Virus record (IMG/VR): IMGVR_UViG_3300042937_000802
Coordinates: 27,462 to 91,461 of that record
Reading direction: 5' to 3' (one strand)
From: a virus
DNA: 64,000 bases
Position numbers and translations under genes: made by a program
The notes under the pieces: model-generated
The model's database searches: none
What the model was told of the DNA's origin: nothing
The model's input: only the letters and a program-made list of their open reading frames with translations
In this document: piece after piece, positions 7,362-15,610 of the stretch
Layout of the letters: every line of letters starts with the position of its first letter
Position numbering within the stretch: the stretch's first letter is position 1

Positions 7362-8014
7362 ATAAAAAAACTTAGGAAACCAGATACCTCACTCCCACTA
7401 TTTTCTTTTTCGACCTTGAACCATAATCTTGGTTCGTTTTTTACAAATTCATTAATTTGTTTCATAGTAAACAAAGGGAGATTATCGATGATCTCCTTGC
7501 ACTTTTCATTTACAAATTTATTTAAGTAAAAAACTTGACCAGAAATTATTATACTCTTGATGCATGATTTAGAATAAACTTCATCTGAAAATGAATCTTG
7601 TTTTAGTAAATCACTTAAAGAAGGAGTTGCCAAAGTAATTGTAATGGATTCACCTACTGTTATATTCAATGATTGAATTGCATTTTTATTTTCAATATTA
7701 GATATACCAATTTGAGTTTTTTCTTGATTTACAATCACATTAATCAATTCATCAACACTTTTAGATCTAATTTGTAAAAATAAGTATTCTGCATCAGCAA
7801 GACACAAATCTTGTATATTTTTTAAATCACAGTTGTCTTTTATGCATTCATATAACGCCAATAATGACAATTTTTTATTATCTTCATTAAGTATCAAAGA
7901 TATTTTTTTAGCATCTTTTACTTTAAATGCAGTAAATAAAACTTTCTTTTTACTAAAAGGAAGTGTGGTTTCAAACTTTGGTTGCGAGTCTTTAAATAAA
8001 TTTAAAATATCCAT
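7358..8014 (-). CDS. 26: Baseplate hub subunit gp26 (T4_baseplate family)
   Basis: A 218-residue protein, close in length to T4 gp26 (208 aa), required for baseplate hub assembly. The N-terminal block (KFETTLPFSKKKVLFTAFKVKDAKKI) and the later DAEYLFLQIRSKSV segment match the gp26 pattern known from cyanophages (polar strand, then basic 'KxVxFRPFxVKEEK'-type segment, then LxxIRAKSVGE-like helix). It is followed immediately by a gp51-like frame, the T4 order 26-51. The last codons are AGT TTT TTT ATC TAG, so the slippery run lies two codons before the stop. In siphophages and many myophages tail-assembly chaperones use the same arrangement, which makes gp26/gp26-51 a likely functional equivalent. 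Confidence 0.8.
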   Translation of the reverse strand: MDILNLFKDSQPKFETTLPFSKKKVLFTAFKVKDAKKISLILNEDNKKLSLLALYECIKDNCDLKNIQDLCLADAEYLFLQIRSKSVDELINVIVNQEKTQIGISNIENKNAIQSLNITVGESITITLATPSLSDLLKQDSFSDEVYSKSCIKSIIISGQVFYLNKFVNEKCKEIIDNLPLFTMKQINEFVKNEPRLWFKVEKENSGSEVSGFLSFFI

Positions 8015-8030
8015 AATAATTCCAAAAAAT

Positions 8031-8627
8031 TTATAGTATAGAAGATCTAGTAATAGATCTGTAATTCAATACAACTTGATAAAGTAAGGGAGAATCTGCT
8101 TTGGCAGACAATTGAATAGGCAGTGCCTCTACTGGATATACTTCTTGAAATGTCCATAGAGATTGGTTACTTGTTGAAACCGACTGGTTTCCATTTAAAT
8201 CCAAATATGTAAGTTGAAGATTTGCAGGTTGTACAGTTTCAGTATACCAAGGAACAAAAAAAGTATTATTATTTCTATTGTACATAGCATCAAACCAGTC
8301 ATTAAAATAATTTAAAATAAATAGATCGCCAGTGACATAAAAAGTCATTACAATTCCACCAACAAATTTTGTAGAATTGGGAACAGCTCTACCATAATTG
8401 TAGCCTTGTAGTCCATCATATATGTAATTCGTCGCACGTGCACCAAAAGAAATTTCAGATGGATAGACAGTTATATATGATGATGATACTTGACCATTAG
8501 GAAGGTCATCTAATTCGGGCCTATAAATTTTTACAGCATATCTATTGGCTCTTTGAAGACCGCCACGGGCATTCAAATAATTTTTTAGATTGTCAATATT
8601 ATTGGTGTTTATGGGTGAGGATGACAT
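8031..8627 (-). CDS. Tail-tube-like baseplate protein (gp54-like)
   Basis: A 198-residue protein with the look of a tail-tube fold: an N-terminal helix (NIDNLKNYLNARGGLQRANRYAVKIY, comparable to the NxFKxxFKGGTRxNRFxV start of the two gp19 proteins here), a PSEISFGARATNY strand, and a long strand-helix segment (IVMTFYVTGDLFILNYFNDWFDAMYN). It lies between gp26 and gp4 and opposite gp48. In T4 the tube initiator gp54 and cap gp48 share the tube fold and lie together; I therefore favour gp54, although it is shorter than T4 gp54 (320 aa), and it could instead be a second tube-like baseplate protein. Its 5' end overlaps the end of gp4. Confidence 0.6.
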   Translation of the reverse strand: MSSSPINTNNIDNLKNYLNARGGLQRANRYAVKIYRPELDDLPNGQVSSSYITVYPSEISFGARATNYIYDGLQGYNYGRAVPNSTKFVGGIVMTFYVTGDLFILNYFNDWFDAMYNRNNNTFFVPWYTETVQPANLQLTYLDLNGNQSVSTSNQSLWTFQEVYPVEALPIQLSAKADSPLLYQVVLNYRSITRSSIL

Positions 8628-9040
8628 TTGTTATATAACTCTTTTTCTGTTAAAATTTTAAATTCTATATTGTGTTTTTCACAATAACTTTCTGCTGCCT
8701 TCCACTTTGCAGTATTTACTGCCCATATATATTTTTCATTTTTGTTGGCATTTTCTTTTAAGAAGGTTTGTTTTTTGGGTTTGACTTCTACCATCCAAAT
8801 TTTTTTATTATTGTTTTGCTTTATCTCTATTAAAAAATCTGGATAATAGTTTTTAATTTTATTTTCTATTGGATGCACATAAGGAATTGCAATTTCTTCA
8901 GATGACCATTTTATTATATTTGGATGGTCGTCGCAAAATTTGCAAACAGTTCTTTCCCATAGGGATCTGCATACGATCTTTTCACAATCGCCTATGTATT
9001 TCTCTTTGTTTTTTGGAAAAAACTGTGTTCTGTACGCCAT
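8609..9040 (-). CDS. 4: Head completion protein gp4 (TnsA-like nuclease fold)
   Basis: A 143-residue protein equivalent to T4 gp4/gp50 (about 150 aa), needed to finish the head after packaging. The sequence shows the endonuclease-like core: a SLWERTVCKFCDDHP helix, then VHPIENKIKNYYPDFLIEI (PDF motif with the conserved Asp) and IWMVEVKPKKQT (E-x-K motif). Together PD...ExK is the PD-(D/E)xK nuclease signature seen in TnsA-like gp4 proteins. It opens the minus-strand operon gp4-gp54-like-gp26/51. A CATAAATA box lies only 6 nt upstream of the ATG and no ribosome-binding sequence is visible, so a leaderless late mRNA is likely. Confidence 0.85.
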   Translation of the reverse strand: MAYRTQFFPKNKEKYIGDCEKIVCRSLWERTVCKFCDDHPNIIKWSSEEIAIPYVHPIENKIKNYYPDFLIEIKQNNNKKIWMVEVKPKKQTFLKENANKNEKYIWAVNTAKWKAAESYCEKHNIEFKILTEKELYNKCHPHP

Positions 9041-9046
9041 TTTAAA

Positions 9047-9054
9047 TATTTATG
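9047..9054 (-). promoter_or_regulatory. Late promoter box CATAAATA for gp4 operon (minus strand)
   Basis: CATAAATA on the minus strand, 6 nt from the gp4 ATG (9040). It is back to back with the plus-strand box at 9061-9067. Confidence 0.55.
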
Positions 9055-9060
9055 ATATTG

Positions 9061-9067
9061 CTAAATA
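9061..9067 (+). promoter_or_regulatory. Late promoter box CTAAATA for gp48
   Basis: CTAAATA, then 7 nt (TTATAGT) to the ATG at 9075. There is no room for a ribosome-binding sequence if transcription starts 6-7 nt after the box. Confidence 0.5.
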
Positions 9068-9074
9068 TTATAGT

Positions 9075-9881
9075 ATGGCATCAACATATATATACCCAAT
9101 TGCAGGTAGCGCTTCTGGTGCTGAAGTTCCTTTGCAACTCAGATTTGATGTTGCAACCTATTCTTTAAAGAATTTTGAAAGAACCAGAGATTCTATCGTA
9201 ACTAGATCCGATGCTACCATAATACTTCCTATGCCAAAAGAACCGGGCTATAGTATCATTCACCAGTTTGGTGAAGGTCAAAATCCTGTTGGACCCGTAA
9301 TTTCTATGGCAGGTGCAGCCAATAGCGGTGGTTTGGATAACTTTGGAACTTTGTATTCAAGAGTAATGCAGCCAGTAGCATTCTTTGCTGAAAGGCAATA
9401 TGCAACTGATACTTATAGAAGGTTTAGTAATATTACCGAACTTACCATGGTTTCAGAGGCTAGAAAAAGTTATTACTTTGAATATTTGTTTGTTCCAAAA
9501 TCACCAGATGAGTCAAATGTTGTTACTGATATAGTTGGAACGTTTAGAAAAGGATCTTATCCAGTAGTTGCTACAGGCTTACCCGAAAGATCTTATCCAC
9601 AAAGACTATGGAATATTTCCGTAATGAATGGTGGAGATATAAATCCAAATAGAACTGCGGATTGGTTTGGTGAACCTCTTCCATGTGTTTTGAGTGGTAT
9701 TGTCGTAAAACATGCAGACTACGGTGATCCAGTATTGCGGTATCTTAAAGACTATCGTTCATCTGCTGTTATGCTTGGTCTTAATTTTGTTGAATTTGAA
9801 ACTGGTACATATGTTCCAGATGCAAATGCTACTTGGTCTAAATCTGAAATTTCAGATTATTATTTTGGATACTCTGGATAA
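9075..9881 (+). CDS. 48: Baseplate tail tube cap gp48
   Basis: The frame is open from 8940, but the first part overlaps divergent gp4 and its promoter, and the sequence becomes protein-like at MASTYIYPIAGSASG; ATG 9075 gives 268 residues. T4 gp48 caps the baseplate and starts the tail tube. Family-like segments are SDATIILPMPKEPGYSIIHQFGEGQNPVGPV, then ITELTMVSEARKSYYFEYLFVPKSPDE and FRKGSYPVVATGLPERSYPQRLWNISVM, with a late strand pair (LPCVLSGIVVKHADYG ... VMLGLNFVEFET) as in tube-fold proteins. It is shorter than T4 gp48 (364 aa) but fits the marine T4-like family. It is directly followed by gp53 with overlapping stop and start. A CTAAATA box lies 7 nt upstream. Confidence 0.75.
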   Translation: MASTYIYPIAGSASGAEVPLQLRFDVATYSLKNFERTRDSIVTRSDATIILPMPKEPGYSIIHQFGEGQNPVGPVISMAGAANSGGLDNFGTLYSRVMQPVAFFAERQYATDTYRRFSNITELTMVSEARKSYYFEYLFVPKSPDESNVVTDIVGTFRKGSYPVVATGLPERSYPQRLWNISVMNGGDINPNRTADWFGEPLPCVLSGIVVKHADYGDPVLRYLKDYRSSAVMLGLNFVEFETGTYVPDANATWSKSEISDYYFGYSG

Positions 9882-10699
9882 TGAAATACTTTGATAAACT
9901 TCCAAAACGAACTTTTGAAACTACACTTGGATCTTTTTCTATTAGTGATTATTTTAGTTACTATAAGTTTAGCTTTGATTTAGTTAGCAAAAGACAATTT
10001 GAATTTGATAGCAAAACCACATTGGTAGAGGCTGCTTCAACTCTATATGAAGATCCCAATTCTTTTTGGTTGATTCTTCTAGCGAATCAAACAATAAATC
10101 CATTTTTCTTGTTTATTGATAACTATACTGATTTTATTCAAAATAACAAATACAAAGAAACAGCAAAAATTGCAAACTCGACAGGAAATAGTGGTTATTA
10201 TATGAGTGCTGGTAGTTTAGTATTACCATATTCGGCAACTGGAGGCAATCCATTTGATTTTAATTATGTTGGTAATTTTTCTTTAGATGGAGATATCTAC
10301 ATTGTAGAAGATCAAGATTCATATACAAAAAGAGTAACAATGAAACCAACACCAAGCAATGGGGTTCCTTTTGCAAGTGGAGGTATTGAGGCACAATATG
10401 TTGATTTTAAAGCACCATCAACATTTATAAATTCTACAGAAACACCAATTAACACACTTGAAAAGTACTCTTATATAGATACAGTAGAATTAATTGAAGA
10501 TTATGGACCTGTTGGATCACTGTTATTTAAAAACATGTTGTTAGGAGATGTTCCAAATGTTTATATTCCTCCAAGCTCTAAAACCGCAGAACAGACAACT
10601 CAACAAGTAGCGCAGTATGCAAATAGAAAGGTGAATATATTTAATCCAAGTGAATTGTCCAAAGTGACTAGTCGTTTAATTACGATTAAATATACATGA
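9881..10699 (+). CDS. 53: Baseplate wedge subunit gp53
   Basis: A 272-residue protein whose N-terminus (MKYFDKLPKR) and LysM-like segment at about residues 44-75 (KTTLVEAASTLYEDPNSFWLILLANQ) match the Phage_gp53 family. T4 gp53 (196 aa) joins neighbouring baseplate wedges into the six-fold ring; its N-terminal LysM-type domain carries the conserved W-x-I/L-x-x-x-N that is visible here. The longer C-terminal part has strands and a Pro-rich loop (VYIPPSSKTAEQTTQQ). Its ATG overlaps the TAA of gp48 (TAATG) and the hub gene follows after one base, so all are in one late operon. Confidence 0.8.
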   Translation: MKYFDKLPKRTFETTLGSFSISDYFSYYKFSFDLVSKRQFEFDSKTTLVEAASTLYEDPNSFWLILLANQTINPFFLFIDNYTDFIQNNKYKETAKIANSTGNSGYYMSAGSLVLPYSATGGNPFDFNYVGNFSLDGDIYIVEDQDSYTKRVTMKPTPSNGVPFASGGIEAQYVDFKAPSTFINSTETPINTLEKYSYIDTVELIEDYGPVGSLLFKNMLLGDVPNVYIPPSSKTAEQTTQQVAQYANRKVNIFNPSELSKVTSRLITIKYT

Positions 10700-10700
10700 T

Positions 10701-12662
10701 ATGCCTCCAAATTTACAATCAAATCCATTTGACTCACCATTAAGTGCAATCGTACTTAAAAGTTCTACAGATTCACGATATGCATTTAATATTTTAAACA
10801 GAAATAGTCAGTGCCAGTTTCAACGTTTGGAATTAGAAGAAAGTGCATTTGAAATATTTCCTGTTGGCGCTATAGTTGTGCGCGATACACAAGATATAAC
10901 CACGTTTATTCAAAACAATAAAATTGATTATGCCTTAATGTACATGACTGATGGTAAGATGATAAGACTTTCTATTACTAGCACAACCTATGTAAATAAT
11001 GCAGCTTCAGAAACTGAAGAAAACTTTGTATCTATAAATGTTACAAATAGTTTTTATAAATTATCTCAAAAAACTTCAGCATCGGATTTATTAACATCCA
11101 ATGGAAAACTTGAAGATAGAGTTGATTCTTTAAATAATATTTTAGATTATTTTGATCAAAATGTTTTTGCTAAATTACAATATCTAAGTGAATCAGGTGA
11201 ATCATATAAAGGTGAAAGTACTACGGTAAATCCTAGTAACTTTTTTTGTTTAAAAATGTTAAGTCCGGGAAATAATAATAATTTAACATATGCCTCCACA
11301 GATAGTGCTTTTCAATATTTAAATTATATTTCTAGTTTGGCTGTTGGGCCAGAAACATCAAACGGAACACGAGAACCCAGATATCTATTTTGGTCGGAGT
11401 TTGGTGACTATATCAATTTTAAATATTTCTATGAAAAGAAAGATGAGGACACTCAAACATTTAACAAATATAAGAATTACAATTATAGATACAGTGTTTA
11501 TGATTCAGACGTTCCATCACAAACATCGACCAATGGTAATGTCTATAAAAAAATCTATAATTTAAGAACAGATCCGACAAATCAATGGGTATCTAAAAAC
11601 TACTTCTATGTTAGAAAAACACCAAAATTTTTAGATAGTGTGCCATCATATCTTACTACCAACCAACAAAAACAAGATTATACAACAAAAGCTCTTACAT
11701 ATCATTTTCAAGATGATGGAGAAAAATATAATATTGAAGTAATAGCATCTAGTGGTGCTATAAATGGTGTTACTTCTGGTGCAGAGGAAATGATATGTGA
11801 GAAGAACTGGGGCTGGATCTCAGATGATAACACAACAAATGATAATGCTCCACCCACATATGGATCTGGAGAATTTGGTTTTGCAAAATCTTATTCTCAA
11901 ATAAATTATATGGGAAATAGTGGTTATTTTTCACATTCAGATAATATCGATATGTGGAAAAATCTATTTGATGCTACTGAAATTCATCCAAATTATCCAA
12001 ACCCAGCTAATGCGTCAACAGCAGTAAATGATTTTTTATATAATGTAATTCAAACAAACTTGACAAATTTGTATAAAGGAAATACTTACGTTCCTGAAAA
12101 TTTGGAAATAAGACGACAAATAGAAAGAGAAAACTTTGTATTGTATTCTTTATGCTGTATGGGTGATGGTGAAGAATCATTCTTTGCTAGTTTGATTCGA
12201 TATGCACCAGATCCATTTACTTCCATACCATTGATTGGAGGGGACGGTCTTAAGTGGCGGTATAAGTGGGAAGGATTAAAATTTACAAATGGTGCTGGTA
12301 GTACTTATTGGACAGCAATGGAATTGTGGGAATCTGATTCAACAAATATGGCAACTGGCACAGGTCCAAATGATTCGTGGGCAATAAATTTAAATGAACG
12401 AACTGCAGGTTTAGGAAGTCCAGCATACTATCCACCTGGATGGGTCAGTACTGGTCTTGGTTCGGGATTTAAATATCGACCTATTGGATGTTATACTACA
12501 ATTCCAAATACGGCTGGCGATACGATTGCACATATTGTAAAGATGTATAAAACTACCGCAGAAAGACTTGCTGTTGAAGGGGGTATAGCCGTACCACCCG
12601 AATTAAAAGGAAAAATGTTGTATTATTTTAGTGCTGAAAACGTAGTAGATGGGAGCTGCTAA
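10701..12662 (+). CDS. Putative baseplate hub protein (gp27-like), large part
   Basis: A 653-residue protein between gp53 and gp25. The start (NPFDSPLSAIVLKSSTDSRYAFNILNRNSQCQFQRLELEESAFEIFPVGAIVVRDT) reads like the first beta domain of hub proteins. The segment AFQYLNYISSLAVGPE ... EPRYLFWSEFGDYINFKYFYEKK resembles the part of gp27/gpD-like hubs that asks for a fixed peptide in a barrel. It lacks the recognisable C-terminal barrel domain, which instead appears in the next gene. Stop and start overlap (TAATG at 12660-12664). I infer that this and the next protein together make the hub below the spike; a fusion or complex with the gp5-like spike is not visible in this window. Confidence 0.55.
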   Translation: MPPNLQSNPFDSPLSAIVLKSSTDSRYAFNILNRNSQCQFQRLELEESAFEIFPVGAIVVRDTQDITTFIQNNKIDYALMYMTDGKMIRLSITSTTYVNNAASETEENFVSINVTNSFYKLSQKTSASDLLTSNGKLEDRVDSLNNILDYFDQNVFAKLQYLSESGESYKGESTTVNPSNFFCLKMLSPGNNNNLTYASTDSAFQYLNYISSLAVGPETSNGTREPRYLFWSEFGDYINFKYFYEKKDEDTQTFNKYKNYNYRYSVYDSDVPSQTSTNGNVYKKIYNLRTDPTNQWVSKNYFYVRKTPKFLDSVPSYLTTNQQKQDYTTKALTYHFQDDGEKYNIEVIASSGAINGVTSGAEEMICEKNWGWISDDNTTNDNAPPTYGSGEFGFAKSYSQINYMGNSGYFSHSDNIDMWKNLFDATEIHPNYPNPANASTAVNDFLYNVIQTNLTNLYKGNTYVPENLEIRRQIERENFVLYSLCCMGDGEESFFASLIRYAPDPFTSIPLIGGDGLKWRYKWEGLKFTNGAGSTYWTAMELWESDSTNMATGTGPNDSWAINLNERTAGLGSPAYYPPGWVSTGLGSGFKYRPIGCYTTIPNTAGDTIAHIVKMYKTTAERLAVEGGIAVPPELKGKMLYYFSAENVVDGSC

Positions 12663-13519
12663 TGCCAAAACGTGGAAAAACTGTAACTCTTGGAACAAAT
12701 GTTTTAAATGTACCAATTGGAAATTTTGGTTCTAGGAGCGAATATGTATGTGCAAATGCTCAAATAGTGCAAGGTGTTACATCAACTCCAAACTCATTGG
12801 AAGAATGTTTTTCTAAATTCCCTGGTATATTAGCTATTGCTACTGCTGTAGGTATTACTAGTTCTACTTCATTGTGGTCATTTCCTGGTGTCACTTATGG
12901 TACAGAAGGTCTTACATATCCATTAGATATATACCTTGGCACCGCTTCAAATGAATGCAAAGAAATAAGTAATAATACTAGATTAGGAAAAGACTTTTTT
13001 GGTTGTCTTTGGGGAGTACCTGAAGCTCCATATAACTGTAGTTGCCCTGATCTTGGACCTAAGTTTGAAGCATATTTAAAACTTAGATTAAATGTTGCTA
13101 CTTTTTGGAATACTCCAAAAGCTACTCCCGTTAAAAGAAAAGAGTTTTTGGATGCTTTAAAGTATGCCAGAAAACTAACAATTAATATTGCTGGTGACTA
13201 TTCAATAAAAGTTGGTAACTTTGTAGAAATTTTAGCAAACAATATAAGTGGTTATCCATATTTTTCAGGTGGATCAGTAATAAATGGTATTTATTGGGTG
13301 CTTGGTGTAAAACATGTTTTTACTAATTCCGGTACACATGAAACCATTTTAACTCTATCTGATATATTACCATCAACTTCTGCACCAATAAATTCTAGTG
13401 GTGGGAATAATCAAAATACAGTACCCCCTTGGAATATCGATTTAGATATTCCAAATAATCCTGGTAACTTCAATGATCCATTCTTTCCAACAAATATTGG
13501 TGACCAGATCTGGTCATAA
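12662..13519 (+). CDS. Putative baseplate hub protein, C-terminal barrel part
   Basis: A 285-residue protein starting at the ATG overlapping the stop of the preceding hub-like gene. A Cys-rich middle (CKEISN ... GCLWGVPEAPYNCSCPD) is followed by a segment typical of the last barrel of phage hub proteins: KLTINIAGDYSIKVGNFVEIL ... INGIYWVLGVKHVFTNSGTHETILTLSD. That is the 'x-I-x-G-D-x-x-I-x-x-G-x-x-V-x-I ... Y-x-V-x-x-V-x-H-x-F-x-x-x-x-Y-x-T-x-L-x-L' pattern of gp27/gpD relatives. The C-terminus is a Pro/Asn-rich tail. A TATAAATA box follows its stop and serves gp25. Confidence 0.6.
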   Translation: MPKRGKTVTLGTNVLNVPIGNFGSRSEYVCANAQIVQGVTSTPNSLEECFSKFPGILAIATAVGITSSTSLWSFPGVTYGTEGLTYPLDIYLGTASNECKEISNNTRLGKDFFGCLWGVPEAPYNCSCPDLGPKFEAYLKLRLNVATFWNTPKATPVKRKEFLDALKYARKLTINIAGDYSIKVGNFVEILANNISGYPYFSGGSVINGIYWVLGVKHVFTNSGTHETILTLSDILPSTSAPINSSGGNNQNTVPPWNIDLDIPNNPGNFNDPFFPTNIGDQIWS

Positions 13520-13521
13520 TG

Positions 13522-13529
13522 TATAAATA
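13522..13529 (+). promoter_or_regulatory. Late promoter box TATAAATA for gp25
   Basis: Exact T4 late octamer, 7 nt before the gp25 ATG (13537), without a ribosome-binding sequence between. Confidence 0.6.
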
Positions 13530-13536
13530 AATTAGA

Positions 13537-13920
13537 ATGAAAACCAAAGATTTTTCAATATTATTAGAAAAAGTATCAACTGCAAATTCCAAAAAAGATT
13601 TGGCATTTGTGAGTGGTACAAATTCTATAGTTCAACAAATTGAAAATGTACTGAGAACAAATAAAGGTGAAAATGTTTCAAACATGAGTTTTGGAGCAAA
13701 TATCAGAGATTATACCTATGACGTTGCCGTCAATAGACAAATTATTACAAGTACTTTGAGGTCAGTAATCAAATCCTCAATAAGAAAAATATTTGATGTA
13801 TCTGTTACTGTAAATTATTATTCGGATACAGCAATAATCTTTGATATTCAATTTTCTACAGAAATATCTTTAACTAGTCAAAATAAATCATCCTGCCAGA
13901 TAGAGATACCATTATCATGA
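13537..13920 (+). CDS. 25: Baseplate wedge subunit gp25 (GPW_gp25 family)
   Basis: A 127-residue protein matching T4 gp25 (132 aa), the lysozyme-like-fold wedge protein that contacts gp6 and gp53 and initiates the sheath. The family signature is clear: NSIVQQIENVLRTNKGE with R40-T-N-K-G-E45, followed by MSFGANIRDY. Its start follows a TATAAATA box by only 7 nt with no ribosome-binding sequence, so the mRNA may be leaderless here. The stop overlaps the gp6 start (ATGA at 13917-13920), giving translational coupling with the next wedge gene. Confidence 0.9.
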   Translation: MKTKDFSILLEKVSTANSKKDLAFVSGTNSIVQQIENVLRTNKGENVSNMSFGANIRDYTYDVAVNRQIITSTLRSVIKSSIRKIFDVSVTVNYYSDTAIIFDIQFSTEISLTSQNKSSCQIEIPLS

Positions 13921-14990
13921 CATACAATTTAAAAACTTTAAATGTAGCCTCTTTGGATTTTGAAGATATTAAAAATTCATTGATTTCTTTTTTAGAAATA
14001 CAACCCGGTTTGACCGACATTGATTTTAGAAACCAAGCTAGCACTGCTAATCTTTTAATTAATATTCTATCAACTGCCACAGCATATAATGGTGTATATT
14101 CACAATTTGGATTTACCGAATCATTTTTATCAACAGCAACGTTATTAGAATCTGTAATATCAATTGCTTCAAATCATTCAATTGTTGTTCCGCTTGTAAA
14201 ATCTGCAACCGTAAAGGTTTCTACTCGTGCATATGTTCAAGATTATCAATCTTATGCAGCTACGGCGACAGATGGAAGTAATGTAAATTTCTTTGTTATA
14301 AATGGAACACCTGGGGGTTTAACAAGTGCACAGGAAATGTATCTATATGCTGGCTCAAATGTGCAAACATTTAGCAATTATGACTTTACAAGCCAGTCAA
14401 TACTTTTACCATATAACATTGACCCCGATACTATTTCTTTTTACGTTATTCCAGATTCTTTAAATAAAGCTGAAAAAGTAAAATGGACACGAGTCAGTAA
14501 AGGTAATATGACTACCAATACAGACAACAATTATTTTACTGTTACAAATTCTGCTAATGGTTATCTAGTTACTAATAATTTTGCAAATGCAAATACCGTT
14601 CCTACTTCTAAGTCCGTTATAGTTCGTGCAGTTACTGCAAATGGAACAAGTGGAAATAACGCTGTATTAGCTGACCCAAATAATGATTTTGATCTTATTG
14701 GCACTCCCGGTGGTGGTTATAATACGATATCGCTCGATACTGCCAAAGCAAAACTACTTTTTGAATTAAACTATGACCGATGTGTAACTCTCAAAGATTT
14801 TACTAATGCTATAGTTGGTTCTGGTATCTCTGGAACATCTGATCCAGATATGGTATATGTAAGAAATGGTGATATTCCGGGATCTGTTAATGTTTATGTA
14901 ACTGATCTTTCTACTGGAAGTCAAGCGGCTCTAATGGAATACCTAGAAGCCAAAGTCATAGCTGGAATACAGGTGGTATACGGACTATGA
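13917..14990 (+). CDS. 6: Baseplate wedge subunit gp6
   Basis: A 357-residue protein after gp25, the usual position of gp6 (baseplate J type). The N-terminal helices (FEDIKNSLISFLEIQPGLTDIDFRNQASTANLLINILSTATAYNGVYSQFGFTESFL) are the classical gp6/gpJ core that dimerises around the baseplate. The C-terminus (KLLFELNYDRCVTLKDFTNAIVGSG ... DPDMVYVRNGDIPGSVNVYV) is the GxxxTxxDFxxAV-type segment of the same family. It is much shorter than T4 gp6 (660 aa), so peripheral domains are missing. Overlaps on both sides with gp25 and the next gene indicate one wedge operon. Confidence 0.8.
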   Translation: MTYNLKTLNVASLDFEDIKNSLISFLEIQPGLTDIDFRNQASTANLLINILSTATAYNGVYSQFGFTESFLSTATLLESVISIASNHSIVVPLVKSATVKVSTRAYVQDYQSYAATATDGSNVNFFVINGTPGGLTSAQEMYLYAGSNVQTFSNYDFTSQSILLPYNIDPDTISFYVIPDSLNKAEKVKWTRVSKGNMTTNTDNNYFTVTNSANGYLVTNNFANANTVPTSKSVIVRAVTANGTSGNNAVLADPNNDFDLIGTPGGGYNTISLDTAKAKLLFELNYDRCVTLKDFTNAIVGSGISGTSDPDMVYVRNGDIPGSVNVYVTDLSTGSQAALMEYLEAKVIAGIQVVYGL

Positions 14991-15610
14991 TTCCTCTGTT
15001 CTTTAACAGATTACCCGTAAGTATTGCTCAAAAAGTTGAATTGCTTTTTGAAAAAGCATTAAAGCAATATGGTTCAGAATTATATAATGTTGGAAAAGAC
15101 AAATTTATTGGTGATAATCTAACAGTTGAATCATTGTTTCCAGAGTGGATAATTCAGGAATATCAAAGCAATACTTCTAATGTGACAATTGTTCCTATTG
15201 TCAAACAATATCTTCGTTGGCTGTACAGCATGAAATATGGCTATGGTGCATATATTCCGTGGGAAGTATTGAGAAGTCCAGTATTCATGCCACCTGAATT
15301 GTTACAGGGGTTGGCTGAATTATATTTCCCCGGAGAAGATTTCTCATCTGATGAATTATCAGATATTCTTCCAAACATTCCAAAATTTTCAATACAAGTG
15401 GATTATCAATACTTCGGAAAAAAGGGAACTCCTGGTGGCATTCGTTATGTGTTAACAACTCTAATGGGTTATAGTTATTCAACTACTAAAGTTATAAGTT
15501 TTAGTAATTCTGTTATAAAAATTATTGCAAATGTTTCAGATAACCATAAAGCTTTCTTAGAAAGAAGTGTTATACCAGCCGGAATGGTGATTATATATGA
15601 GGCTCCATAA
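14987..15610 (+). CDS. Putative baseplate wedge partner (gp7/gpI-like)
   Basis: A 207-residue protein whose ATG overlaps the gp6 stop (ATGA). It contains FPEWIIQEYQSN, a VKQYLRWLYSMKYGYGAYIPWEVLRSP helix pair, and QYFGKKGTPGGIRYVLTTLMG, where the K-G-T-P-x-G-I-x-Y motif resembles the segment found in tail protein I and the conserved core of gp7. In the contractile baseplates the gp6 dimer pairs with one gp7 to form the core wedge, and gp7 equivalents directly follow gp6 equivalents. It is far shorter than T4 gp7 (1032 aa). The assignment rests on position and this motif. Confidence 0.5.
   Translation: MIPLFFNRLPVSIAQKVELLFEKALKQYGSELYNVGKDKFIGDNLTVESLFPEWIIQEYQSNTSNVTIVPIVKQYLRWLYSMKYGYGAYIPWEVLRSPVFMPPELLQGLAELYFPGEDFSSDELSDILPNIPKFSIQVDYQYFGKKGTPGGIRYVLTTLMGYSYSTTKVISFSNSVIKIIANVSDNHKAFLERSVIPAGMVIIYEAP

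Noticed and set aside
8940-9074. N-terminal extension of gp48 from 8940
   Set aside because: It would be antisense to the gp4 coding region and both late boxes, and has no ribosome-binding sequence; the protein is family-like only from ATG 9075.
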